This document shows, in pieces, positions 35,562 through 45,396 of a stretch of DNA of 64,000 nt (position 1 is the stretch's first letter; each line of letters starts with the position of its first letter). The DNA lies in NCBI RefSeq assembly GCF_001475935.1, contig NZ_LDQA01000038.1, forward strand, positions 37,130 through 101,129, in the 5' to 3' direction. The translations under genes were made by a program, and so were the position numbers. Source of the stretch: Aureimonas ureilytica (GTDB lineage Bacteria; Pseudomonadota; Alphaproteobacteria; Rhizobiales; Rhizobiaceae). The notes beneath the pieces are model-generated. The model did no database searches and had not been told where the DNA came from. It saw only the letters and a list, made by a program, of their open reading frames with translations.

Positions 35562-35682
35562 GGTACAAGTTTCGCAGCGGCCTTTCCTCCCACTGGCCCT
35601 GCGATTGCCAAAGGTTCCTCCCACCCTTGGCGCTTAAACGACGCCCGCCGGTCCTCCCCCGGCGGGCGTTGTCGTTTGTGGC
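35562..35682 (+). ncRNA. Trans-acting sRNA with three anti-Shine-Dalgarno hairpin loops (alpha-r14 / NfeR1-like)
   Basis: Three consecutive hairpins each show TCCTCCC in the loop. Hairpin 1, 35573-35603, pairs CGCAG with CTGCG and GGCC with GGCC. Hairpin 2, 35607-35631, pairs GCCAA with TTGGC. Hairpin 3, 35641-35669, has 11-bp arms ACGCCCGCCGG/CCGGCGGGCGT and is followed by TTGTCGTTT, as an intrinsic terminator. TCCTCCC can pair with Shine-Dalgarno sequences, and three such loops is the layout of the alphaproteobacterial alpha-r14 family (NfeR1 in Sinorhizobium), known to repress many mRNAs. Ends are estimated: 5' from a CTATTT at 35552, 3' from the T-rich tail. Confidence 0.75.
35641..35669 (+). 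terminator. Intrinsic terminator hairpin of the sRNA
   Basis: Perfect 11-bp stem with a seven-base TCCTCCC loop followed by a T-rich stretch. It serves as the third hairpin of the sRNA. Confidence 0.7.
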
Positions 35683-35848
35683 GCAACCTGGGGTTTCCCC
35701 ACAGCGCCGGGCGCACGGTCCGCCGAGGCCCCAGCCCGATTTTGAACTTTCCATGAAATATCGACCCGGAGCGACTGCGCCCGAAAATCTTAACCTTTCC
35801 TGCAGGCGCACCTTCCTAAAACGGAAGCGGCTGAAGGGAAGACCGCAG

Positions 35849-37420
35849 ATGAAAAGTTTCCAGGAACCGCGGCAATCGAAGATCCTGCAGTACAGGCTGG
35901 TGCTCGCCTTGCAATTGTGCTGCTGCCTAGTCCTGACGGTCTGGCAGGTTCTCCCGCAGACGGAAACATCCCCAGCCGTCGTGATCTCCATCGCTCTCCT
36001 CATTCTCTCTATGGCCATGGTTCTGCGGATGCGCCACAAGCTGATGCAGCAATTGGCTGCGGCGGACGCCGACGCCGCTTCGCGCATGGCGCTGTTTCTG
36101 GCCGACCCGCTGACGGGCGCCATGACGCGGCGCTGCTTCATGGACGAGTTGAAGGCCGCGACGCGCCAATCTAGCCAGACCGAGCCGTGTTCTCTGGTTC
36201 TTCTCGATGTCGATCACTTCAAATCTCTGAACGACAGCTTCGGGCACAATGTCGGCGACTTTGCTCTGACCCATCTGGTCGATACGGCGCGCCAACATCT
36301 GCCCGGCGCGGTGATCGGGCGCCTGGGCGGGGACGAGTTCGCCGTGCTCCTCAAAGGGTGCGACGAGGTGCGAAGCCTGACCCTGATGAACGAGTTTCTC
36401 GTGGCGCTGAAAGCGCCGGCCTTCGCGGCCGGGCGGCAGCTGACGCTCGGCGCCTCGCTCGGCATCGTCACCGCCCCCAAGCATACGTCCTTCTTCGAAG
36501 AGATGATCCTTCTGGCCGATCTCGCGCTTTACGAGAGCAAGCGGCGGGGGCGGGGCTGCGCGACGATGTTCGACCCCGACATGCTGCGCGTCAAACGCCA
36601 TCGCCGCACGATCGAGCGCGATCTGCGGGCCGCGATCATGCTCGATGAACTCGAACTCCATTATCAGCCGATCTCGGACAGTGCGCAAATCATTCTGGGG
36701 GTCGAGGCGCTGGCGCGTTGGAAGCATCCTGTGCGCGGCGTCATTCCGCCTTCGGAGTTCATTCCCGTGGCCGAGGAAAGCGAGTTGATCGACATGCTCG
36801 GCGAATGGGTGCTGCGGCGCGCCTGCGAGGATTTCGCCGAACTGCCGGGTCGCTTCGTCAGCGTCAACATTTCGGCCGCGCAGCTTCGGCGCAACGATCT
36901 TCTGGACGTCGTGAAGCGCGTTTTGCGCGATACCGGCGTTCAGCCCGGCGAGCTGGTTCTGGAGATCACCGAGAATGTCTCGCTGCTTTCGACGCCCGAG
37001 GTGCTCGGCCGCATCCAGTCCCTGCGCACGCTCGGCATCGCGATCGCGCTGGATGATTTCGGCACGGGTCATTGCACGTTCAATTATCTGCGCACCCTTC
37101 CGGTCGATATCGTGAAGATCGACCGCTCCTATATCTCCCGCATGGCGGACGATCCGGTGTCGCGCATCTTCGTCGCCGCCGTGCTCGAAATCGCTCGCGC
37201 GCTGCGACTGTCGGTGGTGGCCGAGGGGATCGAGACGGACGAGGATTTCCAGATGTCGCGTGCGGCGGGCTGTGCCCGCTTTCAGGGCTATCGGTTCGGC
37301 CATCCCGTTCCCAAGTCCGCGCTCGCCCCCTCCCTGATGCCGGTCTGCGCGGCGCGGCGCGATGAATTCAGGCAAATGCTGCCTCCCGTCTGCGAAGCGG
37401 ACAGGCTTCAGATGGCTTGA
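35849..37420 (+). CDS. Diguanylate cyclase / phosphodiesterase (GGDEF-EAL), membrane-bound
   Basis: A 523-residue cyclic-di-GMP protein. Two N-terminal membrane helices (LVLALQLCCCLVLTVWQVL and VVISIALLILSMAMVL) are followed by a GGDEF domain with intact GRLGGDEFAVL and an EAL domain with intact GVEALARWKHP, LVLEITE, IALDDFGTG and VDIVKIDRSYI. No RxxD inhibitory site is seen five residues before GGDEF. Both activities could be live, so the net effect on c-di-GMP is not predictable. The start at 35849 follows AAGGGAAG; the open frame upstream covers the sRNA and is non-coding in content. The segment from the sRNA terminator to the start forms a 180-nt gap. Confidence 0.92.
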   Translation: MKSFQEPRQSKILQYRLVLALQLCCCLVLTVWQVLPQTETSPAVVISIALLILSMAMVLRMRHKLMQQLAAADADAASRMALFLADPLTGAMTRRCFMDELKAATRQSSQTEPCSLVLLDVDHFKSLNDSFGHNVGDFALTHLVDTARQHLPGAVIGRLGGDEFAVLLKGCDEVRSLTLMNEFLVALKAPAFAAGRQLTLGASLGIVTAPKHTSFFEEMILLADLALYESKRRGRGCATMFDPDMLRVKRHRRTIERDLRAAIMLDELELHYQPISDSAQIILGVEALARWKHPVRGVIPPSEFIPVAEESELIDMLGEWVLRRACEDFAELPGRFVSVNISAAQLRRNDLLDVVKRVLRDTGVQPGELVLEITENVSLLSTPEVLGRIQSLRTLGIAIALDDFGTGHCTFNYLRTLPVDIVKIDRSYISRMADDPVSRIFVAAVLEIARALRLSVVAEGIETDEDFQMSRAAGCARFQGYRFGHPVPKSALAPSLMPVCAARRDEFRQMLPPVCEADRLQMA

Positions 37421-37507
37421 TCAGGCGGCCAGATCGTCATCGGCGGGGATGAAAACCCATGATGCATTCTCCAGATAGGGCCTTCCGAACCTTTTGGAGA
37501 CCTACGG

Positions 37508-38536
37508 ATGACCGCTCAGCAATCCCGCCGCATCGTTCTCGCCTCGCGCCCCAAGGGCGCGCCGGTCTCGGGAGATTTCCGATTGGAGACCGGGCCGGCC
37601 GTTGAGCCGGACGAGGGGCAGGTCGCCATCCGCAATCTTTATCTCTCGCTCGATCCGTACATGCGCGGGCGTATGAGCGACGCGCCCTCCTATGCCGAGC
37701 CGTTCCAGATCGGCGAGGCTTTGGGCGGGGCGACGGTCGGGCGCGTGGAAGCCTCGCGCGATGGGAATTTCAAGGAAGGCGATCTCGTTCTGGCCTTCGG
37801 TGGCTGGCAGGAGCGCTCGGTCCTGCCCGCATCCTCCCTCCGCAAGCTGCCCGCCGACTTGACGCGCCCGTCCTATGCCTTGGGCGTTCTCGGTATGCCG
37901 GGCTTCACGGCCTGGCATGGGCTCATGAAGATCGGCGAGCCCCAAGCCGGCGAGACCGTGGTGGTCGCGGCCGCCAGCGGCGCGGTCGGCTCGGTGGTCG
38001 GGCAGGTGGCCAAGCTCAAGGGCGCGCGGGTCGTGGGCATTGCGGGCGGCGAGGAAAAATGCCGCTTCGTCACCGACGAGCTCGGCTTCGACGCCTGCAT
38101 CGACCGGCGCGATCCCCAGTTTGCCGAAAAGCTGAAAGCCGCCGTGCCTGACGGGATCGACGTCTACTTCGAAAATGTCGGCGGCGCGGTGTTCGATGCG
38201 GTTCTGCCGCTTCTGAACGTCCATGCCCGCGTGCCGATCTGCGGCCTCATCGCGGGCTACAACAGCGAGCGCCCGCCCGAAGGGCCGGATCGGATGCCGC
38301 TCCTGATGGGCACGCTTCTCAAGAAGCGCATCCGGATGCAGGGCTTCATCATCGGCGATCACTACGGACCGGAATTCTCCGAGTTCATGGCCGAGATGGG
38401 CCCTTGGGTGAAGGAGGGCCGCGTGCGCTTCCGCGAGGATGTGGTGGAAGGGCTCGAAAACGCGCCGAAGGCCTTTATCGGCCTCCTCGAAGGCGAGAAT
38501 TTCGGCAAGCTCGTGGTGAAGCTGTCGGACGATTGA
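37508..38536 (+). CDS. NADP-dependent oxidoreductase, CurA / leukotriene-B4-dehydrogenase-like (MDR family)
   Basis: A 342-residue zinc-free medium-chain reductase. The family opening is RRIVLASRPKGAPVSGDFRLE, with NLYLSLDPYMRGRM, GMPGFTAWHGLM, the cofactor motif AASGAVGSVVGQVAKLKG and DVYFENVGG. Members reduce alpha,beta-unsaturated ketones; E. coli CurA reduces curcumin. The physiological substrate is unknown. A TTTTGGAGACC site lies ahead of the ATG at 37508. It ends 20 bp before the convergent queE. Confidence 0.9.
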   Translation: MTAQQSRRIVLASRPKGAPVSGDFRLETGPAVEPDEGQVAIRNLYLSLDPYMRGRMSDAPSYAEPFQIGEALGGATVGRVEASRDGNFKEGDLVLAFGGWQERSVLPASSLRKLPADLTRPSYALGVLGMPGFTAWHGLMKIGEPQAGETVVVAAASGAVGSVVGQVAKLKGARVVGIAGGEEKCRFVTDELGFDACIDRRDPQFAEKLKAAVPDGIDVYFENVGGAVFDAVLPLLNVHARVPICGLIAGYNSERPPEGPDRMPLLMGTLLKKRIRMQGFIIGDHYGPEFSEFMAEMGPWVKEGRVRFREDVVEGLENAPKAFIGLLEGENFGKLVVKLSDD

Positions 38537-38556
38537 GCGGCCAGCCGCCGGAAGGG

Positions 38557-39285
38557 TTAGACGCCCTTCCGGTTGCCCCACAGGAGAACGTGAAGCTGGG
38601 GCAGGATGCGCGGGGCGAACCAGCCGTCTTCCAGGGTGCGCTCCACCAGCCAGCGCATCCGCCCCAGATTGGCCTCCAGATCGACCTCGGAACTTTCCGT
38701 CTGGGCAGGCCCTACCGGATTGCCGGGCTGAAGAAAAAGGGAAAGGTGCGGATAGCGCGCTCCCGCGTCCTTCGCATAGGCGTAGTCCGCCTCGTCGAAG
38801 ACGACGATCTTTAACACCGTACGCGGCGCGCTTCCCGCCGCCGCCAGACAGGCATCGAACGCAGCCCAATCCGTTTCCATCTGGCTCGACGGCGGCTTGG
38901 GGCTGAGGATCAGCGTGCTGAGATCGGCAAACCAGGGCTTGGCCACCGAGCCCTGCGTTTCCAGCGCGAAGCGATAGCCCGCCGCGCGCCCGCGCCCGAT
39001 CAACGGGCCGAAGGGCTGGATCGCGGGATTGCCGCCCGACAGCGAGACCGTCAGCGGCTGGCCGCCAGAGAGAGCTTCGACATAGCGCCAGATTTCGTCG
39101 GTCCCGAGCGGTCGCCATTCCTCGCGATAGGCGGGGTCCACGGCATGAAGCGTGTCGCACCAGACGCAGCGATAATCGCAGCCGCCCGAGCGCACGAAGA
39201 CCGTCGGCTCGCCGATCAGCACGCCTTCGCCCTGGATAGTCGGCCCGAAGATCTCGCTGACGCGAATGACCGCTTCGCCGTTCAC
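38557..39285 (-). CDS. queE: 7-carboxy-7-deazaguanine synthase
   Basis: Radical-SAM enzyme, 242 residues, making 7-carboxy-7-deazaguanine from 6-carboxy-tetrahydropterin. The cluster motif is [12 protein letters not shown] (CX3CX2C), with [11 protein letters not shown] near the N-terminus and [11 protein letters not shown]. It starts with GTG at 39285 overlapping the queD stop (GTGA). Last gene of queCDE, for preQ0 and queuosine synthesis. Confidence 0.94.
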   Translation of the reverse strand: MNGEAVIRVSEIFGPTIQGEGVLIGEPTVFVRSGGCDYRCVWCDTLHAVDPAYREEWRPLGTDEIWRYVEALSGGQPLTVSLSGGNPAIQPFGPLIGRGRAAGYRFALETQGSVAKPWFADLSTLILSPKPPSSQMETDWAAFDACLAAAGSAPRTVLKIVVFDEADYAYAKDAGARYPHLSLFLQPGNPVGPAQTESSEVDLEANLGRMRWLVERTLEDGWFAPRILPQLHVLLWGNRKGV

Positions 39286-39638
39286 GGGCGATACTCCGCC
39301 CAGGTCTTGGGCGTTTCGCTGACCCGCGCGGCGCTTGTTTCGGGAAAACGCTCGGAGCACCATTCGAAGAAATGGCGCGCCAGCGTCTCGGCCGTCACAT
39401 GATCATGGCCGAGCACATCGTTCAGATGGCGATGGTCGAAGCGCTCATCGATATAGCGTTTGAGCTCCGACAACTCCCGGTAATCCCGCACGAAGCCATG
39501 CGGGTTCAGGGTCTCGCCGGAGAGTTCGATCTCCACCACGTAATTGTGCCCATGAAGGCGCGAGCAGGGATGATCCTCGGAGAGGCCCGCCAGTTGGTGC
39601 GAGGCGGAGAAGTCGAACATCTTGGTGATCCGGTACAT
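39282..39638 (-). CDS. queD: 6-carboxy-5,6,7,8-tetrahydropterin synthase
   Basis: A 118-residue T-fold enzyme that turns dihydroneopterin triphosphate into 6-carboxy-tetrahydropterin. Zinc and catalytic residues are seen in [16 protein letters not shown] and DHRHLND. Start ATG at 39638 shares one base with the queC stop (TGATG); its stop overlaps queE. Confidence 0.94.
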   Translation of the reverse strand: MYRITKMFDFSASHQLAGLSEDHPCSRLHGHNYVVEIELSGETLNPHGFVRDYRELSELKRYIDERFDHRHLNDVLGHDHVTAETLARHFFEWCSERFPETSAARVSETPKTWAEYRP

Positions 39639-40336
39639 CAGCCTGCCCTTGCCGCGACGGCCGCCTGCCAGAAGTCCGGGTCGGCATAAACCGTCGGGTC
39701 CTCGACACCGGCCAAATGAAAGGCCTCGCGCCGCTCGACACAGGTGCCGCAGCGCCCGCAATGGACATCGCCGCCCTTGTAGCAGGACCATGTCCGCTCG
39801 AAGGGCGTGCCGACGCGCGCGCCGGCCGTCACGATGTCGGCCTTGGTGCGATTGACGAAGGGCGCCGACAGGGCGACGCTGGCATAGCCGTCCAGCGCCG
39901 CCGCCTGCATGGCGCGAAACGCGTCGATGAAGCCGGGCCGGCAGTCCGGGTAGATGAAGTGATCGCCGCCATGAACGGCGAGCGCCACCTGATCCATCCC
40001 CTGCGCCGCCGCCAGCCCGAAGGCGATGGTCAGCATGATGGCGTTGCGGTTGGGAACCACCGTCGCCTTCATCGTCTCCTCGGCATAATGCCCGTCGGGC
40101 ACCGCGACATCGTCGGTCAAAGCCGAGCCCGTCAGCACCGCGCCGATCGGGCCAATGTCGATGAGATGGAAGGGCACGCCGAGCCGCGCGGCCGCTTCAC
40201 GCGCATAGTCGATCTCGCAGGCGTGGCGCTGCTTGTAGTCGAAGGTGACGAGCGCTCCGAGATGGCCCTCAGCCGCGCATTGATGGGCCAGCGAAACGGA
40301 ATCGAGGCCGCCTGAACAGACGACGAGTGTCCTCAC
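39638..40336 (-). CDS. queC: 7-cyano-7-deazaguanine synthase
   Basis: A 232-residue ATP-dependent enzyme making preQ0. The PP-loop is VVCSGGLDSVSLAH, and the C-terminal zinc site is SCYKGGDVHCGRCGTCVER. I start it at GTG 40336: AAGGA lies seven bases ahead, inside the tail of the preQ1 riboswitch at 40344-40375, and this gives the normal N-terminus. The frame continues open to 40522 but that part contains the riboswitch. First gene of queCDE. Confidence 0.94.
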   Translation of the reverse strand: MRTLVVCSGGLDSVSLAHQCAAEGHLGALVTFDYKQRHACEIDYAREAAARLGVPFHLIDIGPIGAVLTGSALTDDVAVPDGHYAEETMKATVVPNRNAIMLTIAFGLAAAQGMDQVALAVHGGDHFIYPDCRPGFIDAFRAMQAAALDGYASVALSAPFVNRTKADIVTAGARVGTPFERTWSCYKGGDVHCGRCGTCVERREAFHLAGVEDPTVYADPDFWQAAVAARAG

Positions 40337-40343
40337 GAGCTTG

Positions 40344-40375
40344 TCCTTGTTTTGACCGGGTAGGCTGCGACCGGT
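40344..40375 (-). promoter_or_regulatory. PreQ1-I riboswitch controlling queCDE translation
   Basis: On the minus strand, ACCGG pairs with CCGGU around the loop UCGCAGCCUAC, followed by the tail CAAAACAAGGA. The UCGCAG loop start and the AACAAAACAAGG-type tail match the well-known short preQ1-I aptamer of Thermoanaerobacter tengcongensis nearly base for base. The tail holds the AAGGA ribosome site of queC, so preQ1 binding would hide it and lower translation of the preQ0-forming genes. Hits by eye, not by a covariance model. Confidence 0.82.
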
Positions 40376-40568
40376 ATTCGATTCCCGGCACCTAGCGGAC
40401 AGGACGCATCGTGTAAATGCCGGGTGGCGGCTTCGATCGCGCGCGTCTCGAACGCGTGCGCGGGGCGTGATCGGCGCGAAGCCCGCTCGCGGCGGGGAGG
40501 CCGTCACGAACGGGCGGATCATTCAGGACGATCGAAGGCGGCTGGAAGCTCCAGCCGCCGGCTGATGT

Positions 40569-40856
40569 TCAGTTGGCGCCGGTGATGCGCGGGATCAGAA
40601 GGTCGCCGAACGAGCCTTCGCCGCCGTGATGGCGTGAGCCGCGAACGAACTCGATTGAGACGCCGCTGGCGACCGCCTCCATGACGGCTTGGTTGAGCCG
40701 GTGCAACTCATTGGCCAGCGTGCGGATGGCCGCCTTCTGGGCGTCGGTCAGCGTGACCGCCTGTTCCTCGGCCCGCTCGCGGACGCGGGTGCGCAGGCGC
40801 TGGGGCTCGATGGGGAAAGCGGGCTGGCGCGGGTCGGTGCCTTCAAGAACGAACAT
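40569..40856 (-). CDS. Small hypothetical protein in the aceA operon
   Basis: A 95-residue protein beginning MFVLEGTDPRQPAFPIEP. The middle (RTRVRERAEEQAVTLTDAQKAAIRTLANELHRLNQAVMEAV, residues about 22-62) is predicted helical and may form a coiled coil; the end is HHGGEGSFGDLLIPRITGAN. An AAGGATC site precedes it. It is 34 nt downstream of aceA on the same strand, so it is probably co-transcribed. No function recognised. Confidence 0.65.
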   Translation of the reverse strand: MFVLEGTDPRQPAFPIEPQRLRTRVRERAEEQAVTLTDAQKAAIRTLANELHRLNQAVMEAVASGVSIEFVRGSRHHGGEGSFGDLLIPRITGAN

Positions 40857-40890
40857 GGTCGTGATCCTTCGTAAAATGGGGAAATGGAGA

Positions 40891-42180
<1,290 letters not shown>

Positions 42181-42236
42181 GACTGTCTCCCATCGTCATC
42201 AGGCGAGGCTCTTGAAGCGACCGCCGATGGGAGTGA

Positions 42237-42246
42237 TTTTGACAAA
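42237..42246. promoter_or_regulatory. Extra TTTGACA half-site near aceA
   Basis: TTTTGACAAA, 57 bp ahead of the aceA start, repeats the half-site found in the main palindrome at 42312-42342. It could be a secondary binding site. Confidence 0.35.
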
Positions 42247-42311
42247 TTGCTGCGCTGCGTCGATCCAAAGCCACCGAAAACCGGTCGTAAATCGGGAAAA
42301 CCTGTCGCGGC

Positions 42312-42342
42312 TTTGACAGACTTCTCTTGTCAATCTGTCAAA
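42312..42342. promoter_or_regulatory. Palindromic operator between aceA and the ScfR-type regulator
   Basis: TTTGACAGA-N13-TCTGTCAAA, a perfect 9-bp inverted repeat; a TTGTCAA in the spacer adds a third element in the same orientation as the right arm. It lies 46 bp ahead of the regulator start, so it may serve for autoregulation and control of aceA. Confidence 0.65.
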
Positions 42343-42388
42343 ACCCTGACCAATCTGGGAGCGATCAGGCGGTCAAGGATTGTGACGA

Positions 42389-43819
42389 ATGGCCGAGCAG
42401 AAGATCTTCGCAGGGCCGCGCATTCGGCGTCTGCGCCTCACCAAGGGACTCAGCCAAACGGCAATGGCGGCCGATCTCGGAATCTCGCCCTCCTATCTCA
42501 ACCTGATCGAGCGCAACCAACGGCCCCTGACGGTTCAGCTGCTTTTGAAACTCTCCACGGTCTATCGGATCGAGGCGGAGGAGTTCGATGAGGAAGGCGG
42601 TCTCCTGCCGGCGCTGCGACAGGCCTTCGCCGACCCGCTGATTTCGGCGGAACTTGCCAGCGACACCGAGATCGCCGATCTCGCGGCGTCCGCGCCCAAC
42701 GTGGCGCGGGCCGTCCTGAAGCTGCATCAGGCCTATCGCGAGCAGGCCGAGCGCCTGTCCGATCTCGGCGATCTCCTGGCGCGCGAGGGGCGGGCCTCGC
42801 TTCTGGCCGGTGCACGGCTGCCGGCCGACGAGGTGCGCGAAGTCCTGGAGCGACGGGCGCATCATTTCGCGCGGGTGGAAGCGGCCGTCGAAGCCTTCGG
42901 GCAGGACCTGGAGCCGCGCGAAGATCTCTTCGGCGCGCTGAAAGCCTGGTTGCGGCGCGAGCACGGGATCGCCATTCGCGTCCTGCCGGCCTCCGCCATG
43001 CCGGTCTGGCGCCGGCGCTACGACCGGCATTCGCAGCGCCTGTTCCTCTCCGAACGCCTCTCCGCCATCGACCAGCTGCACGAGACGGCGCTGGAAGCCG
43101 TGCTCCTGCGCCTGCGCGACACGATCTCGGAGGAACTGGCCGACCTTTCGCTGTCGAGCGAGGAGGCGCGCCGGCTCATGCGCTTCGAGATCGGGCGCTA
43201 CGCTGCCCATGCGCTGGCCATGCCCTATACGCCGTTTCTGCGGGCGGCCGTTGCGGTTCGCTATGACATCGATGTTCTCGCCGCTCGCTTTCGCGTGTCG
43301 TGGGGGCAGGCGGCCGAGCGGCTGGCGACGCTGGCGCGGCCGGGCGAGGCTGGGCCGCCGTTCTTTCTCCTCGAAATCGACCATGCGGGAAACCGATTGC
43401 GGCGGCTCGGCGCCAGCGGTTTTCCGCTGATCCGCTTCGGCGGCGCCTGTCCGCGCCTGCCGAGCTATGCCGCCTTCATGAGACCCGGCGAGACGCTGGC
43501 GGAACTCGTGGAAACGCCCGATGGGGCGCGCTTTCTCGCGGTCGCGCGCACGCTGGACGGCCTTGTCGCCGGCTTTGGCGAGCGCCCGCGCCGGACGGTC
43601 CTGCTCATCGGCTGCGAAGCCGAGCGCTGCGAGGGCGTTGCCTATGCCGACCGGCTACCGGCGGGCGCAAAACCCGGAGAGCTGGCCGCGATCGAGATCG
43701 GCACGGCCTGCCGCCTGTGCGAGCGAGCGGCCTGCCTGTCGCGCGCCGAGCCGCCGCTCACCCGCCCGCTCGGGCTCGACGGCATGGCGCGCGGCCTCTC
43801 GGCCTTCGACTTCCAGTAG
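42389..43819 (+). CDS. ScfR/RamB-type short-chain fatty-acid-responsive regulator (XRE HTH + DUF2083)
   Basis: A 476-residue regulator with an N-terminal XRE HTH (RIRRLRLTKGLSQTAMAADLGISPSYLNLIERNQRPLT, residues about 11-50), a middle IrrE/ImmA-like region around AIRVLPASAMPVWRRRYDRHSQRLFLSERL, and a C-terminal DUF2083 with Cys-rich VLLIGCEAERCEGVAYADR and GTACRLCERAACLSRAEPP. Family members bind acyl-CoA or related signals and control isocitrate lyase and propionyl-CoA genes. Being divergent from aceA, with the palindrome between, it is almost certainly the aceA regulator; activator or repressor is not decidable. Confidence 0.9.
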   Translation: MAEQKIFAGPRIRRLRLTKGLSQTAMAADLGISPSYLNLIERNQRPLTVQLLLKLSTVYRIEAEEFDEEGGLLPALRQAFADPLISAELASDTEIADLAASAPNVARAVLKLHQAYREQAERLSDLGDLLAREGRASLLAGARLPADEVREVLERRAHHFARVEAAVEAFGQDLEPREDLFGALKAWLRREHGIAIRVLPASAMPVWRRRYDRHSQRLFLSERLSAIDQLHETALEAVLLRLRDTISEELADLSLSSEEARRLMRFEIGRYAAHALAMPYTPFLRAAVAVRYDIDVLAARFRVSWGQAAERLATLARPGEAGPPFFLLEIDHAGNRLRRLGASGFPLIRFGGACPRLPSYAAFMRPGETLAELVETPDGARFLAVARTLDGLVAGFGERPRRTVLLIGCEAERCEGVAYADRLPAGAKPGELAAIEIGTACRLCERAACLSRAEPPLTRPLGLDGMARGLSAFDFQ

Positions 43820-43824
43820 GCCCG

Positions 43825-44415
43825 TCAGCCCCGGCACTGGCGCAGCTGCGCGGCATAGCGGCGGGCCATGTCCTGCGCCCGCTTAGCCCCACGCAGCGCC
43901 TCCGCGCGTCCGCGCCAGACACCCTTCTCGTAGCCGACATGGCCGGAATGATAGGCGAGATAAAGCCGGTAGGCGTCGTCCTTGGCGATGCCGAGACGGC
44001 GCGCGCTTTCCGCGTGATACCAGCCGATGAAGCGGATCGCGTCGGCGAAATTGTTGCGCCGGTCGCCGTAGCGGCCGGTGCGCGTCTGGTATTCCGTCCA
44101 GGTTCCATCGAGCGCCTGCGCGAAGCCATAGGCCGAGGAAATGCGCCCGACCGGAATGAAGCCGAGGAACCAGCGGCGTGGCGGGCGGGCATGGGCGTCG
44201 AAATTCGACTCGGCCTGAATGGTCGCCATCAAGACGGAGACGGGCACGCCGGATTCGGCGGAGGCGCGCTGGGCGTCGCCTCGCCAATCGGTCCAGAGAC
44301 CGTCTCGCTGCGCGAAGATGGCGCAGCTATTGGCGGTGTTTCGCGGCACGGAGGCGCAACCGGCCAGAGCCAGTGCGGCGACGAGGGGGAGAAGACGCGT
44401 GACATGTCTCTTCAT
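43825..44415 (-). CDS. SLT-type lytic transglycosylase, lipoprotein
   Basis: A 196-residue periplasmic protein with a lipoprotein signal (LVAALALAGC lipobox, Cys20). The SLT core has the catalytic Glu in MATIQAESNFD, then SSAYGFAQALDGTWTEYQ and a C-terminal YLAYHSGHVGYEKG. It cuts peptidoglycan glycan strands, probably while anchored in the outer membrane. It lies tail to tail with the ScfR-type gene (5 bp). Confidence 0.88.
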   Translation of the reverse strand: MKRHVTRLLPLVAALALAGCASVPRNTANSCAIFAQRDGLWTDWRGDAQRASAESGVPVSVLMATIQAESNFDAHARPPRRWFLGFIPVGRISSAYGFAQALDGTWTEYQTRTGRYGDRRNNFADAIRFIGWYHAESARRLGIAKDDAYRLYLAYHSGHVGYEKGVWRGRAEALRGAKRAQDMARRYAAQLRQCRG

Positions 44416-44651
44416 GCCCCGAAAGCTAAAAGGCCGTCTATTTCCGAAACGTTGACCGTAACGGGTCTGAATCGTTTCCCCACCACAATCGGTCTCATCG
44501 CGCGGTCTCCGTCACGGCACAACCAAGGCGGACAAGATGCCCCTTGCACTGGACCCGATCCGACCGCAAAGGAGGCGCTGCCATGGTTTTCACGGCGGGT
44601 CGGGCCTCGCGTTAGACGCGTAGGACCGGCTCCCCTCATTCTCCCTTGACC

Positions 44652-45314
44652 ATGGCTTCCTTGAAACGCGCTTCGCAGAATCTTCTGGCCGATACCCATG
44701 CGCTGATGAAGAGTTTCGAGGCCTGCCGGACCAAGGCCGATCTGAAAGAGGCGGTTCGCAAGGTCAGCGAACCGATGGGCGTCACCTCGCATCTCGTCGG
44801 GATCGTGCCCAATGGCACCGTGCGCCCGCGCGACCAGCCGGACTATGTTCTGGCGGGAACCTGGCCGAGCGAATGGGCCAAGCGCTATTTCGCCCGGCAA
44901 TATGTCCAAGACGACCCCGCGATCGAACATGCGCGCACGCGCATCGAGCCGCTGCGCTGGGACAGCGCGCGGGCGGCGGGCGTCGGTCAGCGCATTCTGC
45001 AGGAAGCCTCCGAATTCGGCCTGTCGCATGGCATGACCATTCCGCAGTTCACGCTGGACGGGTTGAAGATCGGCGTCAGCTTCTCGGGCGATCGGCTGGA
45101 CACCTCGCCGCAAGCCTCGACGGCGCTTCTGTTTCTGGCCGCGACCGCCGCCAATCGCGGCATCGTCATCGCGCAGGACGGAGCGGGCGTTCCCTCCGTG
45201 CGGCTCACAATGCGCGAGCGCGAATGCCTGCTCTGGCTGATCGAGGGCAAGACGGACTGGAAAATCAGTGTCATCCTCGGCATCAGCCGGCGCGCCGTGG
45301 AGCGCCATATGTAG
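44652..45314 (+). pseudogene. LuxR-type autoinducer-binding regulator truncated by an amber codon in the HTH
   Basis: The 220-residue product has an intact autoinducer-binding domain: WAKRYF (Trp and Tyr), DDPAI (Asp), LRWDSA (Trp) and GLSHGMTIP (Gly) are the ligand-pocket residues of LuxR/TraR. The HTH starts normally (RLTMRERECLLWLIEGKTDWKI, SRRAVERHM) but ends at TAG, 45312-45314. The same frame goes on at once with HLRQKLGVGRRVQAVVAAFRLGLI, the rest of a GerE domain. One base change (for example CAG or TAC to TAG) explains this. It could be a pseudogene, a regulator lacking its last helices, or read through by a suppressor tRNA. No luxI homologue is in the window. Confidence 0.8.
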
Positions 45315-45396
45315 CATCTGCGCCAGAAGCTCGGTGTCGGAAGGCGCGTGCAGGCCGTGGTCGCGGCCTTCCGGCTCGGTCTGATCGGTGGAGGAA

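Noticed and set aside
35450..35848. N-terminal extension of the GGDEF-EAL gene by 133 codons
   Set aside because: The extra part covers the sRNA hairpins, has no protein-like pattern, and the ATG at 35849 with its ribosome site gives a normal membrane N-terminus.
40365..40395. tRNA T-arm-like sequence ahead of queC
   Set aside because: GGTATTCGATTCCCGG looked like a tRNA 3' end or att remnant, but no acceptor or anticodon arm exists and the adjacent part is explained by the preQ1 riboswitch.
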